Source: an uncultured Gluconobacter sp. (GTDB lineage: Bacteria; Pseudomonadota; Alphaproteobacteria; Acetobacterales; Acetobacteraceae). From it: a stretch of DNA of 10,629 bases. Below the pieces are notes generated by a model. That model was not told the DNA's origin and did no database searches. It was given only the letters and a program-made list of their open reading frames with translations. Below, piece by piece: positions 5,915 to 10,629 of the stretch (positions are counted from its first letter, which is position 1; the number at the start of each line of letters is the position of its first letter). The DNA is taken from contig CALFLO010000092.1 of the NCBI GenBank assembly GCA_937880175.1, forward strand, positions 1 through 10,629, written 5' to 3'. Made by a program: the position numbers and the translations under genes.

Positions 5915-6610
5915 TCAGTGCGGCAGCGGCGCAGCAAACCCGCCCCGCCCCTCCGTCGCCAGCACATCAATTCCGACAATCCCCCATTGCCCGTCAGGCT
6001 GGCGCACCAGCAGCGGGCCACCGCTGTCCCCCCGTGTCGCCGAGCAGTCATGGTGGATCAGTCCATTGACGGCCAACCCGTTGATCTGACAGGCGATATC
6101 ACCATACGGGACCTCGGGCCGATCCTGCGGATACCCGACCAGCATCGCTAGTGCCCCCATCCGCGCCTCACCATAAGGCACAAGATCCGCCGACGTGACG
6201 ACCGGCCGGTCCAGAACCAGCGTGGCCCGATCCTCGGACGCCGTGCCGCCTTCATTTTCAGGGTCATATCCGGAGGCAATAACAAACTGTGTCACCTGTG
6301 CATGCAGCCGGTACTGCCCCATCGCATAGCCCATCAGGACATGAACATCCGCGGGCTGGATATAATGTCGTGTTGCAGGCAGCCACAGGCAGTGCGCCGC
6401 CGTGACCATCACGGTCGGCGCTACAGCAAATCCCGTACACCGCCCGCCCAGGGACGTCTGAACCCGCCCGAGGATCCGCCAGGGCGCAGTATTTACATCC
6501 ACGACGCTGCGATGACTGTCCGGTCCGAGTCCCGGCAGTGCCACGGCCGGAGCCGCCAGCGCACCACTACCGCACAGACAGAGCATCAACAGCGCCCCAG
6601 GGCGTTTCAT
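5915..6610 (-). CDS. Secreted trypsin-like serine protease (S1 family)
   Basis: The 231-residue protein starts with a signal peptide (MKRPGALLMLCLCGSGALA) with cleavage expected near residues 19-24. The chymotrypsin-type catalytic triad is intact: H73 in 'VTAAHC', a likely D127 in 'SEDRATLVL', and S196 in 'RGDSGGPLL'. Cysteine pairs typical of S1 enzymes are present (C58/C74 around the active His, and C174/C189). The length matches a bare protease domain with little propeptide and no PDZ domain, so it is not a DegP/HtrA-type protease. It should act in the periplasm or outside the cell; the substrate is unknown. Its ATG overlaps the stop codon of cdd (ATGA), with no strong ribosome site of its own, so translation is probably coupled to cdd. 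That pairing of a cytoplasmic salvage enzyme with a secreted protease has no obvious functional reason. Confidence 0.9.
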   Translation of the reverse strand: MKRPGALLMLCLCGSGALAAPAVALPGLGPDSHRSVVDVNTAPWRILGRVQTSLGGRCTGFAVAPTVMVTAAHCLWLPATRHYIQPADVHVLMGYAMGQYRLHAQVTQFVIASGYDPENEGGTASEDRATLVLDRPVVTSADLVPYGEARMGALAMLVGYPQDRPEVPYGDIACQINGLAVNGLIHHDCSATRGDSGGPLLVRQPDGQWGIVGIDVLATEGRGGFAAPLPH

Positions 6611-6996
6611 CCCAGATGATCCGGACCGAACGCATCAGGCAGAAGCTCGGCCAGCGTCCGGGTCATGAGCAGATCCCCTCTGGGCGAAATCATATGGACC
6701 TGAAGCTCCGGCAACCCGAATTCCCGCAGCTTCTGGCGACACCCGCCGCACGGCGTACACGGCGCATCGCCGCCCACGATCACGATTTCTTCAATACGGT
6801 GCCCGCCACCACGCACCATGGCAGCAATCGCGCCCGCCTCGGCACAGGTGCCCAGCGGGTAGGCGGCGTTTTCGACATTGCAGCCGGAATGGACAACGCC
6901 CTCACACCGCAGCGCTGCCCCAACCTGAAAGCGCGAATAAGGTGCATAGGCACGCGAACGGGCCTCAAGGGCCTCTCGGATCAGTTCCTGTATCAT
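6607..6996 (-). CDS. cdd: Cytidine deaminase
   Basis: The enzyme deaminates cytidine and deoxycytidine to uridine and deoxyuridine in pyrimidine salvage. The 129-residue length fits the small homotetrameric class. The zinc site is complete: 'TCAEAGA' (C51 ligand, E53 proton shuttle) and 'PCTPCGGCRQ' (C83, C86). The substrate-binding segments 'YAPYSRFQVGAAL' and 'GCNVENAAYPLG' are also clear. ATG 6996 gives the usual family start. A GTG two codons upstream (7002) is better spaced from AGGGGA and is a serious alternative. ATG 7035 would add 13 residues and has poor ribosome site spacing. The gene is divergent from lysA and overlaps the downstream protease gene by four bases. Confidence 0.93.
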   Translation of the reverse strand: MIQELIREALEARSRAYAPYSRFQVGAALRCEGVVHSGCNVENAAYPLGTCAEAGAIAAMVRGGGHRIEEIVIVGGDAPCTPCGGCRQKLREFGLPELQVHMISPRGDLLMTRTLAELLPDAFGPDHLG

Positions 6997-7025
6997 GCCC
7001 ACGATATTATCCCCTGCGGGTTCAG

Positions 7026-7044
7026 CTTGGAACATGCTTCCAAG
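7026..7044. promoter_or_regulatory. Perfect dyad upstream of lysA (operator or leader hairpin)
   Basis: CTTGGAA (7026-7032), five bases, TTCCAAG (7038-7044): a perfect seven-base dyad in the cdd-lysA divergent region, 20 bases before the lysA ATG. As DNA it could be an operator for a dimeric regulator; as RNA it would be a stable short hairpin in the lysA leader. Neither role is shown by the sequence alone. Confidence 0.4.
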
Positions 7045-7064
7045 AGAGATACGGTATCAACATC

Positions 7065-8417
7065 ATGAGTGCACTGCTTCCTTCCGATCCCGCCACCGAT
7101 CCGTCCTTCCACGACATGCTGGAAACCCGCCCTTCCCTGAAGATGGACGCACGGGACGGCCTCCTGTTTGAAGGCGTGCCCCTGCACGTCATCGCAGCAG
7201 CCGTCGGCACACCGTGCTGGATCACGGGCGCCGAAACGCTGCGCCGTCGCGCAAAAGCACTGCGTGCCGCGTTCGAGGCCCGGAACCTGCCGGTGAACAT
7301 GCATTTCGCCATGAAATCGCAGGACCATCAGGCCACCCTGACCATCCTGCGCCAGTGCGGCTACGGCGTGGACATCGTCAGCGGCGGCGAGATGCAGCGC
7401 GCCCTTCATGCCGGGATTTCCCCCTCGGCCATCGTTTTCTCCGGCGTCGGCAAATCCGATGCGGAACTGCGGGCCGCCGTCGAACACGACATCGCACAGG
7501 TCAATGTCGAGAGCGTCGAGGAACTGCACCGTCTCGACGAGATCGCCCGCGCCTGTGGCCGCGTTGCCCGCGCTGCATTGCGCGTCAATCCGGACGTGGA
7601 CGCCGACACGCACGACAAGATTTCCACCGGCCGCGCCGGAGACAAATTCGGGATCGAGCACCGCCGCGCCGTCGCCCTGTATGGTGAAGCCGCCAGCCTG
7701 AAGAACGTCCGCCTCGTGGGTCTGGCCGTCCATCTCGGCAGCCAGATGCTCACGGCCGGCCCTTTCCGCGAAGGCTATGTCCGGCTGGCCGACATGGTCC
7801 GCGAAATCCGCGCGGCCGGTCATACGGTCGAAGCCGTGGACTGCGGCGGGGGCCTCGGTATTCGCTATCGTGACGAGATCGCCCCCTCGCCCGACATGCT
7901 CGCCGGCGTCATTGCCGACACGCTTGGCGATCTCGACGTCCGCCTCAGCATCGAACCCGGCCGCTGGCTCTCCGCCCCGACCGGTATTCTCCTGACCCGC
8001 GTGATCGAAACCAAGGCCGGCAATCCCGATTTCGTCGTGCTCGACGCCGCCATGAACGATCTCGCCCGCCCGTCGCTTTATGAATCGTGGCACGGCATCA
8101 TGCCCGTTGCCCCCGCAGGCCTGACCAGTCCGACGAAACTCTGGGACATCGTAGGCCCCGTCTGCGAAAGCAGCGACATCTTCGCCCGTGACCGCGCCCT
8201 GCCTGCGGACACAAAGCGCGGTGATCTGATCGCCCTGCTCGATACCGGCGCTTACGGCTCGGTCATGAGTTCCACCTATAATTCCCGCCCACTTGCGGCG
8301 CGGGTCCTGATCGACAATGGAAAATGGGAGATCATCCGCCAGCGCCAGAGCGTTGCGGAACTGATCGCTGCCGAAACCGTGCCGGAATGGCTGACAGCTA
8401 AGGACGACCATGGCTGA
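7065..8417 (+). CDS. lysA: Diaminopimelate decarboxylase
   Basis: This PLP enzyme decarboxylates meso-diaminopimelate to L-lysine, the last step of lysine synthesis. The 450-residue protein has the fold-type III layout: the PLP lysine in 'HFAMKSQ' (K84), 'HLGSQ' (H223) after the barrel strands, the phosphate-binding 'DCGGGLGI', 'IEPGRWL', the second-subunit cysteine block 'GPVCESSDIF', and the 'DTGAYG' plus 'YNSRP' substrate and cofactor residues. The residues after the PLP lysine (SQDHQ) differ from the common KAN form. ATG 7065 is chosen because the frame upstream of it overlaps cdd. Its ribosome site is weak (AAGAGAG lies 16 bases upstream). The stop codon overlaps the start of the next gene by eight bases, so the two probably form an operon. 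Confidence 0.95.
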   Translation: MSALLPSDPATDPSFHDMLETRPSLKMDARDGLLFEGVPLHVIAAAVGTPCWITGAETLRRRAKALRAAFEARNLPVNMHFAMKSQDHQATLTILRQCGYGVDIVSGGEMQRALHAGISPSAIVFSGVGKSDAELRAAVEHDIAQVNVESVEELHRLDEIARACGRVARAALRVNPDVDADTHDKISTGRAGDKFGIEHRRAVALYGEAASLKNVRLVGLAVHLGSQMLTAGPFREGYVRLADMVREIRAAGHTVEAVDCGGGLGIRYRDEIAPSPDMLAGVIADTLGDLDVRLSIEPGRWLSAPTGILLTRVIETKAGNPDFVVLDAAMNDLARPSLYESWHGIMPVAPAGLTSPTKLWDIVGPVCESSDIFARDRALPADTKRGDLIALLDTGAYGSVMSSTYNSRPLAARVLIDNGKWEIIRQRQSVAELIAAETVPEWLTAKDDHG

Positions 8418-10629
8418 GCCAAACCCGGCCCTCCACCTCAAAGCCCTGCGCCGCAAGGCCCAGCGCGTCCTGTGGTGGGAACGCGCTTGGGAGCCCCTGC
8501 GCTGGCCCCTGCTTCTGGTCGCGTTCTACGTGCTGGCCTGCCTTGCCCGCATCCCGCAGTCCCTGCCGGACTGGCTGCATGCCCTGCTCGAACTCGGCGT
8601 TCTCGGCACAGCACTATGGCTCACCATCACAGGCCTGCGCCGCGTCCCCGCTGTCAGCATCCCTTTGGCCGACCGGCGGATCGAGCGTGATTCCCGCCTC
8701 GCCTGTCAGCCGCTTCTGAGCCTGACCGACCGCCCTGCCTATGCCGGAAACGGCGAACAGTCCGCCATCTGGGCACGCCATGTCGAGCGCGTCACGGCCT
8801 CGCTCGGCACCCTCCGCGTCGGCCTACCCCACCCCAAAACCAGCCTGCACGAACGCCTCGCGCTCATTGCGGTCCCGCTGGCTATCGTAATCGCGGCGGT
8901 TCTGGGCGGCACACACGCCCCCTCCCGTCTGCATGCGGGCCTACTGCCCGGCACGGACGACGACAGTGTCCCCCTGCCAACACTTCAGGCCTGGATCGAC
9001 CGCCCGCCCTACGCGCCCGGCGCACCGATCTTCCTGTCCGCAACCGGACGCGTCGCGCTCAACGTTCCGCAGGGCGCAATCCTCAACGCCACCATCACGG
9101 GCGCCCACGGAAAACCCAGCCTTTCCGGCATCGCCTCCGTCGCAGAAAACCGGCTCGACACCCAGAGCTGGAACACTCACGGCACGCTCCAGCAGTCCGG
9201 CACCGTCAGCATCACCGTCCGGGGCCGCACGCTCGGATCATGGCGCGTCACGGTCGAACCCGACCTCCCCCCGACCGTCACATGGGATGGCAAACCCGGC
9301 CCGCAGAAAGACGACTGGCGCACCGGCCTGCCCTGGCACGTGCATCAGAGCTATGGCGTTGCCTCGCTTGAAGCCGAAATCAACCTGCCGGGCCTGACGC
9401 GAGGCCGCATCCTGCGCGTCCCCATCCCCCTCGACGGCCAGCCCAAAGACGCAAAAGGCGTCGCCACGCCGGACCTGTCCTCCGATCCGTTCGCCGGAAT
9501 GGACGTCGAAGGCCGCCTGCACGCCAAAAGCGCTTCAGGCCGCGAAAGCCGCAGCGACATCGTCAGGTTCCAGATCGGCGCCCGCAAGTTCACCGATCCG
9601 CTGGCCCGCGCCCTCGTCGCCCTGCGCCGCCGCCTCATGCTCGGCCAGCAGCGCGCCTCGCAGGCCGCAGCCGAACTGTCTCTTCTGACGCAGACAACCG
9701 ACGAACGCTCCATCCTTGCTGCGCTGGGGCTTGAAATCGCGTCCCTTCAGAAAGACGCTCCCGAAAGCTCGGCGGACCGCGTCCCCGGCGACCTCTGGGC
9801 ACTCGCGCTCTATCTCGATGACCTGCGCCGCGACGGACCTGAAATCGCCGATGCCGCCGCTGAAGTCCGTGCCGCCCAGAAGGGCGTCCAGCAGCAGCTC
9901 GACCACATGCGCGACCTCGGTGACAAGGGCCATACCCTCCCCGAACAGGAAGAACTGCAACGCCGGACGCAGGCCCTCAAGGACGCCCTGAACCGCCGGA
10001 TGCAGCTCCTGTTCTCGCGCGCGGCCCAGAGCGGCATCATGATGCCGCAGTCCGGCACCAGCTCGGCCGATCCGTTCTCCGACGAAATGCGCCGCCTTCA
10101 GTCCGAAGCCAATCAGGGCCATGGCGACGAAGCCCTCAAGCGGCTTCAGCAGATGGAAGACATGGCCGAGCGCATGCGTCAGGCCAGCCCCGAAGACCTC
10201 AAGGCCCTCGCCGCCCAGATGAAGGCCCAGGCTGAAGCACAGGCCCAGCGCGCGGCCCTGCACGATCTCGTCCACCGCGAGACCTTCCTGCTCGATCACA
10301 CGCAGTCCCGACTTTCTGCGGCGCAGAAAGCCGCCGCCCCACCCGATGACGGCAGCCGTCCGGATGTCAGCCAGATGTCCACGGCCGATCTGCTCCGCCA
10401 GCTCGGCATGCAGCCCCCACCCGGCATGGAGCAGCCCGCCGACGCCAAGCCACCCGCCCCCGGCGATCCGGCCACGGTCGCCGCGCAGTCCGAAGGACGC
10501 CGCGCGGATCACGCCCTGCAACGCGCCCTTCAGCGCGTCAACGACATCCTGAGTCACCGCGTCAAGGACCTGACCGGCAAGCCCGCCACCGCCTTCGCCA
10601 AGGCGAAAGCGGACATGCAGAGCGCCCGC
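8410..10629 (+). CDS. DUF4175/TIGR02302 family membrane protein (3' end outside window)
   Basis: The frame is open without a stop from ATG 8410 to the right edge, giving 740 residues. The family is around 830 residues by my recollection, so roughly the last tenth is missing. AAGGA at 8400-8404 is five bases before the ATG, which lies inside the end of lysA. Three hydrophobic segments are seen at about residues 32-52, 58-78 and 151-170. A probable periplasmic part with beta-type segments follows (about 195-400), including 'LQAWIDRPPYAPGAP' and 'SYGVASLEAEINLPG'. The C-terminal half is helical, low in complexity and rich in Gln, Ala, Met and Arg (for example 'LKRLQQMEDMAERMRQ'), suggesting coiled coil. 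This matches the alphaproteobacterial TIGR02302/DUF4175 family, often next to lysA as I recall. Molecular function is unknown; an envelope role is inferred from topology. Confidence 0.85.
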   Translation, partial: MAEPNPALHLKALRRKAQRVLWWERAWEPLRWPLLLVAFYVLACLARIPQSLPDWLHALLELGVLGTALWLTITGLRRVPAVSIPLADRRIERDSRLACQPLLSLTDRPAYAGNGEQSAIWARHVERVTASLGTLRVGLPHPKTSLHERLALIAVPLAIVIAAVLGGTHAPSRLHAGLLPGTDDDSVPLPTLQAWIDRPPYAPGAPIFLSATGRVALNVPQGAILNATITGAHGKPSLSGIASVAENRLDTQSWNTHGTLQQSGTVSITVRGRTLGSWRVTVEPDLPPTVTWDGKPGPQKDDWRTGLPWHVHQSYGVASLEAEINLPGLTRGRILRVPIPLDGQPKDAKGVATPDLSSDPFAGMDVEGRLHAKSASGRESRSDIVRFQIGARKFTDPLARALVALRRRLMLGQQRASQAAAELSLLTQTTDERSILAALGLEIASLQKDAPESSADRVPGDLWALALYLDDLRRDGPEIADAAAEVRAAQKGVQQQLDHMRDLGDKGHTLPEQEELQRRTQALKDALNRRMQLLFSRAAQSGIMMPQSGTSSADPFSDEMRRLQSEANQGHGDEALKRLQQMEDMAERMRQASPEDLKALAAQMKAQAEAQAQRAALHDLVHRETFLLDHTQSRLSAAQKAAAPPDDGSRPDVSQMSTADLLRQLGMQPPPGMEQPADAKPPAPGDPATVAAQSEGRRADHALQRALQRVNDILSHRVKDLTGKPATAFAKAKADMQSAR

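Noticed and set aside
7005..7011. AT-rich TATTAT/GATAAT motif as a -10 box for lysA or cdd
   Set aside because: No acceptable -35 box at the right spacing was found on the plus strand, and on the minus strand it would place transcription start almost at the cdd start codon.
6993..8456. Long minus-strand open frame of 487 codons opposite lysA
   Set aside because: It is antisense to an unmistakable lysA and arises from GC-rich codon structure. Its translation is Gly/Asp/Ala-rich with no recognisable domain.
9535..10557. Minus-strand open frame of 340 codons near the right edge
   Set aside because: It is antisense to the DUF4175 coding frame, which is continuous, has a ribosome site and matches a known family; the antisense product is compositionally odd.

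Overview
The window is GC-rich chromosomal DNA, apparently from an alphaproteobacterium. The best guess is the acetic acid bacteria (Acetobacteraceae, Gluconobacter-like). This rests on codon use, on a lysA followed directly by a DUF4175/TIGR02302 gene (a family I know from alphaproteobacteria), and on the general character of the proteins. The family-level placement is inference; no rRNA or other decisive marker is present.

Layout. Bases 1-1040 (+) hold a 5'-truncated HNH endonuclease and a secreted CHRD-domain protein, closed by a strong bidirectional terminator. Bases 1124-4594 (-) hold, in transcription order, guaA (GMP synthase) with its own terminator, an AT-richer OafA-type membrane acyltransferase, and a small secreted protein built of 22-residue repeats with regularly spaced tryptophans. 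Bases 4670-5047 (+) encode a small lipoprotein divergent from guaA. Two identical tRNA-Arg(ACG) genes follow at 5109-5297 (+). Bases 5333-6996 (-) hold cdd (cytidine deaminase), overlapped by a secreted trypsin-like protease gene, then a stand-alone CheY-like receiver protein. Bases 7065-10629 (+) hold lysA (diaminopimelate decarboxylase), overlapped by a large DUF4175/TIGR02302 membrane protein that runs off the window end.

How the genes fit together. Most is housekeeping: guanine nucleotide synthesis (guaA), pyrimidine salvage (cdd), lysine synthesis (lysA) and arginine tRNA supply. Between these sit small envelope or secreted proteins (CHRD, Trp-repeat protein, lipoprotein, protease, acyltransferase) whose roles are unknown or only family-level. 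Two gene pairs look translationally coupled: cdd-protease (ATGA overlap) and lysA-DUF4175 (8-base overlap). The acyltransferase is the only gene whose base composition clearly departs from its neighbours and may have been acquired horizontally.

I see no CRISPR array, insertion sequence, phage genes or recognisable defence system. The most interesting signals are regulatory-scale dyads (ahead of the CHRD gene, ahead of lysA, and around the tRNA promoter), the 22-residue Trp-repeat protein, and the lysA-linked protein of unknown function. No intergenic stretch exceeds 300 bases; the longest are 2810-2971, 5768-5914 and 1526-1648.
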